A stretch of DNA of 64,000 nucleotides. Source: Pseudomonas typographi (GTDB lineage Bacteria > Pseudomonadota > Gammaproteobacteria > Pseudomonadales > Pseudomonadaceae). The DNA is taken from NCBI RefSeq assembly GCF_014694385.1, contig NZ_JAAOCA010000002.1:186001-250000 (forward strand), in the 5' to 3' direction. Below, one piece after another: positions 1 through 8,570 of the stretch; positions within the stretch are counted from its first letter, which is position 1, and every line of letters begins with the position of its first letter. Position numbers and translations under genes: made by a program. The notes beneath the pieces were generated by a model. That model did not search any database. It worked only from the letters and a program-made list of their open reading frames with translations, and was not told where the DNA came from.

Positions 1-1
1 C

Positions 2-391
2 GACCTGCACCGCCACGCCTGCATCACTTTCGGCAGCGGAGGGCAGGCGCGGCCCTGGCACTTCCTCGACCGCCACGGCCGCAGCCAGCCACTGGCGGTG
101 CGCGGGCGGCTGGGCCTGAACCATAGCGAAGCCATCTTGGACGCGGCACTGGCCGGGCATGGCATCGCGCTGCTATCCGACTGGCTGTTGGCCGAGCACT
201 TGGCCGCCGCGCGGTTGACACGGGTGCTACCCGAGGCACGAACCCAGGGCTTTCCGATCCATGCGGTTTGGCAGAAGAACCTGCACGTGTTGGCCAAGGT
301 TCGGCGCGTCGTCGATGAGCTGGCTGAACGGTTCGTACCCCGGCCACCTTGGCAGGTCGTATCCATCGATGGCGCAGGCGCGATGCCGTGA
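2..391 (+). CDS. LysR-type regulator, C-terminal part (cut by window edge)
   Basis: Open frame from the first complete codon to a TGA at 389-391, about 129 residues, with no start in the window. The sequence fits the distal half of a LysR substrate-binding domain: a segment ending GHGIALLSDWLLAEHL, followed by a short strand and a closing helix before the tail. The DNA-binding domain would lie left of the window. The target genes cannot be told. It points toward the GNAT gene but converges with it, so the two are not co-transcribed. The family call is fairly safe because this GxGIALLxxWL pattern is typical of LysR C-terminal lobes. Confidence 0.75.
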   Translation, partial: DLHRHACITFGSGGQARPWHFLDRHGRSQPLAVRGRLGLNHSEAILDAALAGHGIALLSDWLLAEHLAAARLTRVLPEARTQGFPIHAVWQKNLHVLAKVRRVVDELAERFVPRPPWQVVSIDGAGAMP

Positions 392-582
392 TGGCTCGTT
401 TCTGCATGCGGCCGTTCAACCGCATGGATGACCTGGACCTCTTCGGCCACGGCGGCCGGCTTGCGACGCTGCACCATGCCCATCGGCCGGCCAAGGGCGC
501 TTTTCCGTTCCGGCGAAAGCACCCGCAAGCCGTTGGCTGCCCCCGCTTTTTGAGCCTATCCATAAGCGGCGAGGGTGGCCGT

Positions 583-1068
583 TCACAGCGCCAACACTAG
601 CCGCCGTTCGTATCCCAGACGGCTACGATACGCGGTGCCGCAGTCCACCCAACCCAGGCTGAGGTACAGGCCAAGCGCTGGCCGGTTTTCCGGGTCCACA
701 GAGAGCATCAACTGCCTGACGCCCGGCCAAAGCGTGCGGGCCAGCGCTGGCAGGGCTTGCAAACAGTGTTTGCCCAGCCCGCGGCCTTGCCACTGCACAT
801 CGATCATCAGGCCATGCAAGGTGGCGGTGCCCGGGTCTGCCCAGGGCGGTAAGAGCGCCCCATGCTTAAGCACGAAGAACCCACGCGGCGCGTTATCCAC
901 CAACAATGCAAAGCCGCGGGCATCATCCTTCGCGGCGGATGCCAAGGCGTGCAAGGCCGCGAAAATGCCCCCGACATACTGCTGCTGCTCAGGGGGCAAT
1001 TCGAGCTGTTCGAGTGCTTGGCGCTGAAGCGGGCCCAGGGCTTCATAGTCGACGACGTGGGTTTTCAT
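583..1068 (-). CDS. GNAT family N-acetyltransferase
   Basis: 161 residues, the usual length for a single-domain Gcn5-related acetyltransferase. The acetyl-CoA-binding motif A is visible as LHGLMIDVQWQGRGLGKHCL near residues 85-105, with the Q/RxxGxG/A pattern as QGRGLG. A later segment (LMLSVDPENRPALGLYLSLGW) matches the motif B region (N-x-A-x-x-L-Y-x-x-x-G). The substrate is unknown; family members acetylate antibiotics, amino acids or protein N-termini. The ATG is preceded by AAGG about nine bases upstream. The gene stands alone between a LysR remnant and the catabolic operon. Confidence 0.85.
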   Translation of the reverse strand: MKTHVVDYEALGPLQRQALEQLELPPEQQQYVGGIFAALHALASAAKDDARGFALLVDNAPRGFFVLKHGALLPPWADPGTATLHGLMIDVQWQGRGLGKHCLQALPALARTLWPGVRQLMLSVDPENRPALGLYLSLGWVDCGTAYRSRLGYERRLVLAL

Positions 1069-1154
1069 GTTTCACGGCCTTGGTCCGTACCTGGAGGCAT
1101 TATGGCGCGGTGCTTACGCTTGTGTCCCACCTGCGTCAGCGCTTGCCCAATTCA

Positions 1155-2432
1155 TCATGATTTGGCCAGGTCAGTTCTGCTGTCACGGTCCAACTGCGCT
1201 TGCAACTGGGCACGGTAGTCCGGATGGGCAATGTCCAGCATTTTGGCCCTGCGCTGGTCTAGCGTCAGCCCGCGCAAATCGGCCACGCCGAACTCGGTGA
1301 CGATTACCCCGGCGTCGCTACGCGGGATGGTCACCGGGCCGCTCAACTGGGCGACGATCCGGCTGTGGCTGCCCGCCGTCGCAGGCAGCGCGATAATGGG
1401 TAAGCCCCCTTTGGAGCGCTGCGCGCCGCGAATGAAATCCAGCGCCCCACCCACCGCGCCCACATAGCTGCCCGCGGCGACCTCCGAATTGATCTGCCCG
1501 GTCAGGTCGACTTCCACCGCCGAGTTGATCGCCACCAGCCGGTCGGTGCTGGCCAACACCTGGGCGTCATGTGTATAGCGCGTCGAGCGCAGTTCGATGG
1601 CCGGGTTGTGGGAGGCAAAGTCGTGCAATACCCGGCTACCCATTAGGATGCCGCCAATGCTGATGCCACGATCCCTGGTTTTACGCTGGTTGGTGATCAC
1701 ACCGCGTTGCATCAGGCGCGCGACACCATCGCCCAGGCTGCCGGAATGCACCCCCAAATCACGGTGCTCGCCCAACGCACCCAATACCGCATCGGGGATC
1801 GCACCGATGCCCATCTGTAGCGTCGACCCATCTTCGATCAACTGTGCGATATGCGCGCCAATGCGTTGATCGCTGTCGCGAATGCGGCTGGTCGGGTTTT
1901 CCATCGGCGCGCGGTTGGTGTACAGGATCGCGTGCAAATCTTCCGCGCCCAGGGTGCGCTCTGCATAGGTCCACGGCGCTTGGCGGTTGACCTCGGCAAT
2001 CACCACGCGGGCATGTTCCAGGGCGGGCAGCAGGTATTCACTGGCGATGCTCAGGCTGTAGCGGCCGTTGCCATCGGCGGGGGCCAGTTGCAGCAGCAAC
2101 ACGTCAATGCGCAGGGCGCCGCTGGCGATCAGTGCCGGCAATTGCGAGTAATGGCTCGGCAGGATGCCCAACAGGCCAGCGTTGGCCAACGCCCGGTTGG
2201 AACCGGCCCCGCAATACGCCAGGAATTCGACACAGTCGGCATGTTCCGGCAGGCATGTTCGGCTGTTGGCAATGCCCAGCATCACCTTGAACTGGCCAAT
2301 CTTCCTGCGTTGGGCCATCAAGGCTTGGGTCAGCGGCAGCGGCTCGGCGTTGGCCTGGCCCCACATCACGGTGTCGCCAGGGCGGACCAGGCTGGCCAGG
2401 TTCAACGAATCGAGGTGCAGTAGCTCGGGCAT
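1155..2432 (-). CDS. acetyl-CoA hydrolase/CoA-transferase family protein (MmlK-like)
   Basis: 425 residues, the normal size for the Cat1/4-hydroxybutyrate CoA-transferase family. The family landmarks are LQMGIGAIPDAVLGAL, GGALDFIRGAQRSKGG and VTEFGVADLRGLT. In family members the CoA thioester passes through a glutamyl intermediate in an HTE/HSE motif. Here the corresponding stretch reads HSGSLGDG, so the glutamate appears absent and the enzyme may act differently. It is the last gene of the minus-strand catabolic run. In P. reinekei MT1 the comparable gene mmlK is needed to bring methylsuccinate into central metabolism, and I infer a similar role here. Activity as a thioesterase or with another acid is possible. 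Confidence 0.8.
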   Translation of the reverse strand: MPELLHLDSLNLASLVRPGDTVMWGQANAEPLPLTQALMAQRRKIGQFKVMLGIANSRTCLPEHADCVEFLAYCGAGSNRALANAGLLGILPSHYSQLPALIASGALRIDVLLLQLAPADGNGRYSLSIASEYLLPALEHARVVIAEVNRQAPWTYAERTLGAEDLHAILYTNRAPMENPTSRIRDSDQRIGAHIAQLIEDGSTLQMGIGAIPDAVLGALGEHRDLGVHSGSLGDGVARLMQRGVITNQRKTRDRGISIGGILMGSRVLHDFASHNPAIELRSTRYTHDAQVLASTDRLVAINSAVEVDLTGQINSEVAAGSYVGAVGGALDFIRGAQRSKGGLPIIALPATAGSHSRIVAQLSGPVTIPRSDAGVIVTEFGVADLRGLTLDQRRAKMLDIAHPDYRAQLQAQLDRDSRTDLAKS

Positions 2433-2504
2433 GGCGAATTCTCAACAACCTACCCCGCCGCGCCCTGTTCAACTGGCCAACGGTAGTAGCGTGGCGGTGG
2501 GTAG

Positions 2505-2523
2505 CGGCGGCCTGGCGCCGCCG
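2505..2523 (-). other. GC-rich hairpin between two operon genes
   Basis: GGCGGC at 2506-2511 pairs with GCCGCC at 2517-2522 around a five-base loop, in the 97-base gap between the isomerase gene and the CoA-transferase-like gene. There is no T-run, so it is more likely an mRNA-stability or processing element than a terminator. Confidence 0.4.
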
Positions 2524-2529
2524 TAATCT

Positions 2530-2808
2530 TCAAATGATCGAAGAGGGATGCTTGGCCAACGGCGTGACGTGAATCGTCATGAAGGGGAACAGCGGCAGGC
2601 TCGACAGCAACTCGTGTAATTCATCGTTGCTGGCTACATCGAGAATGCTGATGTTCGAGTACTGCCCAACGATGCGCCACAGGTGCGGCCATTTACCGGC
2701 TTCTTGCAACTCGGTAGCGCGCTTTTTCTCAGCGGCCTTGATCGTTTCCACTTTTTCCGCAGGGATATCGCGGGGGATGTTGACGTCCATCTTTACGTGA
2801 TAAAGCAT
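2530..2808 (-). CDS. catC: muconolactone delta-isomerase family protein (CatC/MmlJ-like)
   Basis: 92 residues, the standard size of the muconolactone isomerase subunit, which forms a decamer of ferredoxin-like folds. The start MLYHVKMDVNIP, the central RATELQEAGKWPHLWRIVGQYSNISI and the tail LPLFPFMTIHVTPLAKHPS are diagnostic of CatC. The family moves the ring double bond of muconolactone to give 3-oxoadipate enol-lactone; the methylated counterpart MmlJ does this on methylmuconolactones. Start ATG with GGAG eight bases upstream. Catechol 1,2-dioxygenase and muconate cycloisomerase, its usual partners, are absent here, which favours a methyl-lactone role over classical catechol breakdown. Confidence 0.9.
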   Translation of the reverse strand: MLYHVKMDVNIPRDIPAEKVETIKAAEKKRATELQEAGKWPHLWRIVGQYSNISILDVASNDELHELLSSLPLFPFMTIHVTPLAKHPSSII

Positions 2809-2844
2809 CGCTTCTACTCCAGCTTGGCGCTTGTTATTTATGGC

Positions 2845-4131
2845 TTAACGGATGGTTGAAACCTGAGCGGGTGGGTCTTCAGCCTCGGCCCCCAACTTCG
2901 CGTCTACATCTTCCAGGCGCACGCCACGGGTTTCTGGCAGCAAATACACGGCGGTAATCGAAAGGGCATAGGCCACCAGGCAGAAGCCGCCGATGGCCTG
3001 GGCCAGCCCGAAGCGCTCGGACAGTACACCCACCCCAGCGATCGATAACGCCCCCAGGGATTTACCCAGGTTGTAGGAAAACCCCATGCAGGTGGTGCGG
3101 ATGTGGGTGGGGAACAACTCGCTGAGGAACGGGCCAAGCACCGCAAAGATCCCGGTGGCGAAGGCGCCGACCGGAAAGCTCATCAGCATCAGCAGCGCCG
3201 GGCTCATCGGGACCAGCATGTAGACCACGGTGAACACCCACGCCCCGACGCAGAACACCAGCAGCGCCGGGCGGCGCCCGAAACGGTCGGCCAGGTAAGA
3301 GGTGAGCACGAAGCCTGCGAACGCACCGGCACACATGATCAGCATGGTTGCCACCACCGGCCCCGGCTTGAGCCCGCGAACCTGGACCATCAGCGTCGGT
3401 AGCCAGGCCATGATGGTGTAGGCCGCAGCCTGTAAGCCGGTCACCAGCAGGGCGCCGAGCAAGGTAAGGCGGATCACCGAAGGGCGGAAGGCAGACAGCA
3501 ACGAGGCTTTTTCCTCGGTCTTGGCCTTGGCTTCGTTGAAGATCCGGGCATCCTTGACGTTACGGCGGATGAACAGCACGCAGGACGCTGGAATGACGCC
3601 GACCCAGAACGCGACACGCCAGGCGGTTTCCGCGGGCAGATACGCCAGCAGCCCGGTCATGATCACGGCCGACAACGCCCAACCCACGGAAAACCCGCTT
3701 TGCACGAAGCCCATCGCCTTGCCGCGGTGTTCCGGGCGGATGACCTCGGCCATCAGTGCCGCACCCACCGCCCACTCACCGCCAAAGCCCAACCCTTGCA
3801 GGGTGCGCACCACCAGCATTTGTTCGTAAGTTTGGGTGAAGCCTGCCAGGGCACCCAGCAGGGTGAACCAGCAAATGGTGAACATCAGGATGCGTGTGCG
3901 GCCGTAGCGGTCGCTGAGGATGCCGGCAATCCAGCCGCCCAATGAAGCCGAGAGTAGGGCGGCCGTGCCGAGCACCCCGGCCTCGCCCTTGGAGATCTGC
4001 CATACCGCCATGAGCGTGGGCAGCAGGAAGCTGAACATTTGCGCATCGTATGTATCCAGCGCCCACCCGGAAAAACAGGCCCAGAAAGTCTTGCGCTCCT
4101 GCGAGGAGCCGGTTTTATACCACTCGAACAT
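2845..4131 (-). CDS. MFS transporter, aromatic/organic-acid importer type
   Basis: 428 residues from an ATG at 4131, preceded by AAGGG. The frame extends further upstream, but the start MFEWYKTGSSQERKTFW fits the family. Twelve hydrophobic segments are expected. The motif GILSDRYGRTRILMFTICWF between segments 2 and 3 is the MFS signature, and the sugar/acid-porter patterns LQGLGFGGEWAVGAALMAE and PEHRGKAMGFVQSG are clear. These match acid-H+ symporters such as the sialate/benzoate/MmlH-like group. It lies inside the catabolic run, so it probably imports the pathway substrate or a lactone/acid intermediate across the inner membrane. Confidence 0.85.
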   Translation of the reverse strand: MFEWYKTGSSQERKTFWACFSGWALDTYDAQMFSFLLPTLMAVWQISKGEAGVLGTAALLSASLGGWIAGILSDRYGRTRILMFTICWFTLLGALAGFTQTYEQMLVVRTLQGLGFGGEWAVGAALMAEVIRPEHRGKAMGFVQSGFSVGWALSAVIMTGLLAYLPAETAWRVAFWVGVIPASCVLFIRRNVKDARIFNEAKAKTEEKASLLSAFRPSVIRLTLLGALLVTGLQAAAYTIMAWLPTLMVQVRGLKPGPVVATMLIMCAGAFAGFVLTSYLADRFGRRPALLVFCVGAWVFTVVYMLVPMSPALLMLMSFPVGAFATGIFAVLGPFLSELFPTHIRTTCMGFSYNLGKSLGALSIAGVGVLSERFGLAQAIGGFCLVAYALSITAVYLLPETRGVRLEDVDAKLGAEAEDPPAQVSTIR

Positions 4132-4267
4132 GGCACTGCCCTTCTTGTGTTGACTCTTTTTATTGGAGTGCCCCTGGGGTGGCGGGGCCATGGCCAGGAG
4201 CATGCGACACTTTGCGCGTATCACCCATTTGCCTTTGCGAAACACCGCCTTCCAAGTTGGCTAAAGC

Positions 4268-5146
4268 TCACGCATCGCGAGGCGAAATCAAAAGGTCCTG
4301 CGCCATGCTGGCGACCAGGCGGCCGTCACGCTGGTAGATGTGCGTCATTGCCAGGCCGCGGCCCGAGAGGCTGTGCAGCGCATCGTTAACGAACAGCAAC
4401 CATTCGTTGACGTTGATGGCCAGGCTGTGGAACCACAGCGTATGGTTGAGGTTGCTGACGTAATAGTGTTGCCACAACTCCAGCATGCCTTTGCGCGGGG
4501 CCAGGCTCGCGTTCAGCCAACTGTCGGAAAGATAAGCGAGCGCGGCATGGTGCAAGCAACCCTCGCTGGGTAGCGCTTGGTTCAAGCGCACCCAATAGCT
4601 GATTTCCCGCTGTTCGGCGGCGTGTTCAAAATAGCCTTCGGGGTGGACCGGGCGAATGTCCAACACGGGCCGGGCATTGAAACGTAGCTGCACCGCTTCG
4701 CTATCGTGCGGGTAGCGCTCGGCCAGTTCGGCCAGGGTGGGCAGGCTTTCCGGCGTTGGTACCGGGTGCTGCAAGCGCTGCGGGTTGCCGGGGTCGGCCT
4801 GCGCCACTTGAAAACTGGCATTGGCACTGAGTACCAACCCCGTACCCTGTACCCCATACACATGCCGGGTAGACAAGCGCCGGCCGTCTTGTAAGGGTTC
4901 GACGCTGTACTCAATGGCTTCCTGCGGGCGCGCGCCCTGTAAGAAGGTTATCTGCAGCATGCTGGGGCTGCGCCCATCCACGGTTTGCGCAGCAGCCCAC
5001 AAGGTTTGCCCGAGCAATTGCCCGCCGTAGACCCGCCCATTGGCATTGGTGTCGCACACGCAACTGCGCCAGTTTTGCCGACCGGCTGATTCCAACGTAA
5101 GCAGTTCGGTCAGGTCACGCTGGTCCCAGCGCCAATCGCTTTTCAT
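4268..5146 (-). CDS. tesB: acyl-CoA thioesterase II
   Basis: 292 residues, the normal length for the double-hotdog TesB fold. N-terminal RVYGGQLLGQTLWAAAQTV and the mid-protein ISYWVRLNQALPS and LAYLSDSWLNAS are typical, as is the C-terminal WLLFVNDALHSLSGRGLAMTHIYQRDGRLVASMAQ. TesB hydrolyses acyl-CoA esters to free acids in the cytosol. Its ATG overlaps the stop of the CoA-transferase beta subunit (ATGA), so translation is probably coupled. Embedded here, it may drain blocked or dead-end CoA esters, such as methylsuccinyl-CoA, and so free CoA. That role is inferred. Confidence 0.88.
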   Translation of the reverse strand: MKSDWRWDQRDLTELLTLESAGRQNWRSCVCDTNANGRVYGGQLLGQTLWAAAQTVDGRSPSMLQITFLQGARPQEAIEYSVEPLQDGRRLSTRHVYGVQGTGLVLSANASFQVAQADPGNPQRLQHPVPTPESLPTLAELAERYPHDSEAVQLRFNARPVLDIRPVHPEGYFEHAAEQREISYWVRLNQALPSEGCLHHAALAYLSDSWLNASLAPRKGMLELWQHYYVSNLNHTLWFHSLAINVNEWLLFVNDALHSLSGRGLAMTHIYQRDGRLVASMAQDLLISPRDA

Positions 5147-5859
5147 CGTGGCGTGGCCGCCAGGGCGCCTCGGCTGGGCGTGGCTTCAGGGTGGGTGCCG
5201 TGGTCGGAAACGACGGCGGTAAAATCCAGTGGCACGCTGGTGATCGCTTGCAGTTGTTCGCAGGTGATGTCGCCGATCAGCTCGACCACTTTCACGCCGC
5301 TGGCGGTGATGTCCAGGGTGGCGAGCTCGGTATAAACCCGGCTTACGCAGCCCAGGCCGGTCAGGGGGTAGGTACAGGCAGGCAGTAGTTTGCTGCGCCC
5401 GTCCTTGCCCAGGTGCTCCATCATCACGAATACGCGCTTGGCGCCAATGGCCAAGTCCATGGCCCCGCCCACCGCGGGGATCGCATCCGGGGCTCCAGTG
5501 TGCCAGTTGGCGAGATCACCGCTGGCCGACACCTGGAAGGCGCCCAGCACACAGATGTCCAGGTGGCCACCGCGCATCATGCCGAACGAGTCCGCATGGT
5601 GGAAAAACGCAGCGCCAGGGGCCAGCTCGATGGGTTCCTTGCCGGCGTTGATCATGTCCCAGTCTTCTTCCCCCGGGGCCGCCGCCTGCCAGCGCCCCAG
5701 CACGCCGTTTTCGCTGTGCAGGAAGTAATCTTTGTCTCGCGGCAGGTGGTTGGCGACCAAGGTTGGCAAGCCGATGCCGAGGTTGACATAGGAACCTTCG
5801 GGGATATCCCGTGCCACCCGCTGGGCCATGGCAATGCGTACGTGCTTATCCATAATCAT
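5143..5859 (-). CDS. 3-oxoacid (3-oxoadipate-type) CoA-transferase, subunit B
   Basis: 238 residues, the usual beta-subunit length. The motif LHSENGVLG carries the catalytic glutamate (E50), which forms the gamma-glutamyl-CoA intermediate. GSYVNLGIGLPTLV and KVVELIGDITCEQLQ are further family marks. With subunit A it should move CoA from succinyl-CoA to a 3-oxoacid. The neighbours make 3-oxoadipate or 4-methyl-3-oxoadipate the best guess (PcaIJ/MmlFG role). Its start overlaps the alpha-subunit stop (TAATG) and its stop overlaps tesB, giving a tightly coupled trio. Acetoacetate is an alternative substrate. Confidence 0.88.
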   Translation of the reverse strand: MIMDKHVRIAMAQRVARDIPEGSYVNLGIGLPTLVANHLPRDKDYFLHSENGVLGRWQAAAPGEEDWDMINAGKEPIELAPGAAFFHHADSFGMMRGGHLDICVLGAFQVSASGDLANWHTGAPDAIPAVGGAMDLAIGAKRVFVMMEHLGKDGRSKLLPACTYPLTGLGCVSRVYTELATLDITASGVKVVELIGDITCEQLQAITSVPLDFTAVVSDHGTHPEATPSRGALAATPR

Positions 5860-6560
5860 TATCCCGCCTGGTTCAAAGAAGCTGCAGCCTTGGCCGAGGG
5901 TTCGCGCAACACCAGGTGCTTGACGAATATCCCTGGCGTGACCACGGCTTCAGGGTCCAGCGCACCGAGTTCGCAGAGCTGTTCGATGGAGGCAATGGTG
6001 TTTTTCGCCGCCATGGCCATGACCGGGCCGAAGTTGCGTGCGGTCTTGCGAAACACCAGGTTGCCCCAGCGATCGCCGGCCTGCGCCTTGATGAGCGCGT
6101 AGTCCACGCAAATGGGGTATTCCAGCACGTAGTTGCGCCCATCGATGGTGCGGGTTTCCTTGCCCTCGGCGAGCAAGGTGCCAAAGGCCGTGGGGGTATA
6201 GAAGGCGCCGATGCCGCAACCGGCCGCGCGCAGGCGTTCGGCGAGGTTACCTTGGGGTACGATCTCCAGTTCGATCTGGCCCGCACGGTACAACGCCTCG
6301 AATACGTGTGACCCTGCCATGCGCGGATAGGAGCAGAGGATGCGGCGCACCCGGCCGGCCTTGAGCAGCGCGGCAAGGCCGGTGTCGCCCTGGCCGGCAT
6401 TGTTGCTGACCAGCGTGAGGTTGCGCGCGCCCTGGTCGATCAGCGCATTGATCAGGTCATCTGGCATGCCGGCGCCGCCGAACCCACCCACGGCGATGGT
6501 CGCCCCATCGGGAATCTTGGCCAGTGCCGCCTGTGCGCTGGGGGAAAGCTTGTCGATCAT
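5859..6560 (-). CDS. 3-oxoacid (3-oxoadipate-type) CoA-transferase, subunit A
   Basis: 233 residues from the ATG at 6560, chosen because AAGGACA lies seven bases upstream; an upstream in-frame start would add 20 unsupported residues. The glycine-rich CoA-binding loop TIAVGGFGGAGMPDDLINAL and the segment NNAGQGDTGLAALLKAGRVRRILCSYPR are alpha-subunit signatures. It forms the heteromeric transferase with the next gene. A 214-base gap separates it from the SDR upstream, so it may have its own promoter or sit behind an attenuator-like hairpin. Confidence 0.88.
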   Translation of the reverse strand: MIDKLSPSAQAALAKIPDGATIAVGGFGGAGMPDDLINALIDQGARNLTLVSNNAGQGDTGLAALLKAGRVRRILCSYPRMAGSHVFEALYRAGQIELEIVPQGNLAERLRAAGCGIGAFYTPTAFGTLLAEGKETRTIDGRNYVLEYPICVDYALIKAQAGDRWGNLVFRKTARNFGPVMAMAAKNTIASIEQLCELGALDPEAVVTPGIFVKHLVLREPSAKAAASLNQAG

Positions 6561-6629
6561 GGCTGTTGTCCTTGTTTTGAATTCATCCACCGCCATCGCC
6601 CGGCGCACCGGTGTGAGCAACGGTGATCC

Positions 6630-6683
6630 AGGAAAGGGCGACGCATCGGGGTGCGTGGCCTCGACGCATCTCCCTTCCTGGCT
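6630..6683 (-). other. Long imperfect hairpin in operon gap
   Basis: CCAGGAAAGGG near 6630 pairs with CCCTTCCTGG near 6683 with one bulged base, enclosing a GC-rich loop. It occupies the 214-base gap between the SDR gene and CoA-transferase subunit A. No T-run is seen on the minus strand, so it could be a processing site, a weak attenuator or part of a promoter region. Function unproven. Confidence 0.35.
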
Positions 6684-6774
6684 GAATCAGCTTGCCCAAG
6701 GGCGGCCGGTGTCACAATTTCAGTCTTCGGAAGGCTCGGTTAACCGGCGATTAACGGCTGTGCTACCCAGCGTT

Positions 6775-7476
6775 TCATACGCCGGCTACGCTCACCGTCA
6801 TGCCGCCGCACACGTACAGCACTTGGCCGGTGACGAAACCGCTGCGGGCATCCAGGAAGAATGACGAAGCCTGGGCGATATCCGCGGGTACGCCGAGGCG
6901 CTTGACCGGGACCGAGTCGATGATCGCCTGGGTTCGCGGGCTGTCTGGCGGGTTGGCTTTTTCGAACAGTTCGGTACGGATCGGCCCCGGCCCGATGGCG
7001 TTGGCGGTGATACCGAAGCGCCCCAATTCCAATGACCAGACGCGCGTCATGCCCAGCAAACCGGCCTTGGTCGCCGCATAGGCACTGCGCAGTTCCTTGC
7101 CCAGGGCCGCCCGCGACGACATATTGAGGATGCGGCCGAAACCGGCCTGTTTCATTGCGGGTAACAGCGCCTGCATGCATTGCAACGAGCAACGCAGGTT
7201 GAGTGCCCAGACCCGTTCAAGTTCTTCGAAACTCTGCTCTTCGGCGCTGTTGGGGCAAACCATGCCGACATTGTTGACCAAGCGGGTGATCGGCCCGGCG
7301 GCCAAGGCTTGTTGCAACGCGTGGGCGGTGGCCTTCAAGTCGCTGAGGTCAGCGATTAAGCCGTTGCCGATTCGGTCGATAATCACCGGTTCATAGCCGT
7401 CTTCGAAGCAGCGCTCGGAAATCGCGGCGCCGATACCAGAGGCGCCTCCGGTAATCAATACACGTTCTTTGGGCAC
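6775..7476 (-). CDS. SDR family NAD(P)-dependent oxidoreductase
   Basis: 233 residues starting with GTG at 7476, which has AGGAG eight bases upstream. The Rossmann nucleotide loop TGGASGIGAAI is near residues 9-19. The NNVG motif follows, then the catalytic serine in ILNMSSRAALGKELRSAYAATKAG, where Tyr and Lys form the usual YxxxK (YAATK). The PG segment GPGPIRTELF is also typical. It is a complete classical short-chain dehydrogenase. The FabG-like sequence says nothing firm about substrate. Its place in the run suggests it oxidises or reduces a hydroxyl or keto group on the pathway substrate early on. Confidence 0.85.
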   Translation of the reverse strand: MPKERVLITGGASGIGAAISERCFEDGYEPVIIDRIGNGLIADLSDLKATAHALQQALAAGPITRLVNNVGMVCPNSAEEQSFEELERVWALNLRCSLQCMQALLPAMKQAGFGRILNMSSRAALGKELRSAYAATKAGLLGMTRVWSLELGRFGITANAIGPGPIRTELFEKANPPDSPRTQAIIDSVPVKRLGVPADIAQASSFFLDARSGFVTGQVLYVCGGMTVSVAGV

Positions 7477-7491
7477 TGAGGTGTCTCCTTC

Positions 7492-8544
7492 CTAGACGGT
7501 AGCGACAGGGTTAAGTGGCGCCCCCACCGCGCCCGGCAGGCGCAAGGGCGGGGCGGTCAGCAAGAAGCGATTACGCTGGTTGGCGCGCAGCCAACGGGCC
7601 AACGGCGTGAGGTGCCACAGCTCGCCCAGGTGCACGCCGAGTTTGAACAGGCAGTGATTGTGCAGGGGCATTACCGAGCAACAGTCGCCGCCGTGCCCGT
7701 TGGGGAAAATTTCCACGGAGTAATTGTCCGCCGCGATGGCGACCAGCCCGCTGTCGGTAATCCATTGCAACAAGCGCGAGTCGTTGCCGTCGAGCACCGT
7801 GCCGAGGTTTTCCAGCGCCTTGGCATCGGGCTGCTTGTTCATGCCCAGCAGGGCTTCGGCATAACCGGTGTGCAGGCAAACGATATCGCCGGGCTCGACC
7901 TGAACGTTATCGGCGTCCAGCACCCGCATCAGTTCGTCATAACCGATATGGGTGCGGGCATCGCCATAGTGGTGATGCAGGTCGATCATCACCCCGCGGC
8001 CTTGCACACAGGTTTCGGCCATGCGTTCGATACCCAGGGCGTGGGCACAGGAGGTGCTGTGCGGGGCAATCTCGCCATGCAGGCCGCAATCGGCAATATC
8101 GCTGGGGCCCACCACATCGGTATTGGCGGCAAAACCGTTGTAATAAAGCGGCTCCGCCACACCGTCGCCATCGGCGTCGAACAGCGCGCCCACGTGGGAC
8201 AGCGCGTCCCATTGGGTGGAGTATTGCAGGTGCAGGATGGCCAGGTCGTCGCTGAGTACGTCCGGCCGGCCGGCCTCGATGCGGTCATATTGGTAGTTCA
8301 TGTTGACCCCGCCCTTACGCAGCAGTGGGCGTAGGATCGGCGGTAGGCGGTTGACGTTCATCGCATTGCCGCCTGGGTAATCCAGTGGCAGGCTCAAGCA
8401 GAAGGCCAGGCCCTGGCGAACTTCCGCGATGCCTTGCAGCACTTTTTCGGGGGTCAGCAAATTGAGCCGACCTTTCTGGTCATCGGGGCCGAAATCGCCC
8501 CAGTTCGAACCTTCAGGGCGATGTTTCCAACGCTGTTGAGTCAT
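7492..8544 (-). CDS. cyclase family protein (kynurenine formamidase/isatin hydrolase superfamily)
   Basis: 350 residues, longer than kynurenine formamidase (about 210) but normal for the larger cyclase (PF04199) subgroup. The metal-site signature appears as STQWDALSHVG near residues 108-118 and GVMIDLHHHYGD near 185, with a late PNGHGGDCCSVMPLHNH stretch carrying more histidines. Superfamily members are Mn/Zn hydrolases that open amides or lactone-like rings. It is 15 bases from the SDR gene and probably co-transcribed. A plausible role is opening or rearranging a ring in the substrate; this is inference. Confidence 0.75.
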   Translation of the reverse strand: MTQQRWKHRPEGSNWGDFGPDDQKGRLNLLTPEKVLQGIAEVRQGLAFCLSLPLDYPGGNAMNVNRLPPILRPLLRKGGVNMNYQYDRIEAGRPDVLSDDLAILHLQYSTQWDALSHVGALFDADGDGVAEPLYYNGFAANTDVVGPSDIADCGLHGEIAPHSTSCAHALGIERMAETCVQGRGVMIDLHHHYGDARTHIGYDELMRVLDADNVQVEPGDIVCLHTGYAEALLGMNKQPDAKALENLGTVLDGNDSRLLQWITDSGLVAIAADNYSVEIFPNGHGGDCCSVMPLHNHCLFKLGVHLGELWHLTPLARWLRANQRNRFLLTAPPLRLPGAVGAPLNPVATV

Positions 8545-8570
8545 GAGGCCTTCCTGTTTTTATGGATATT

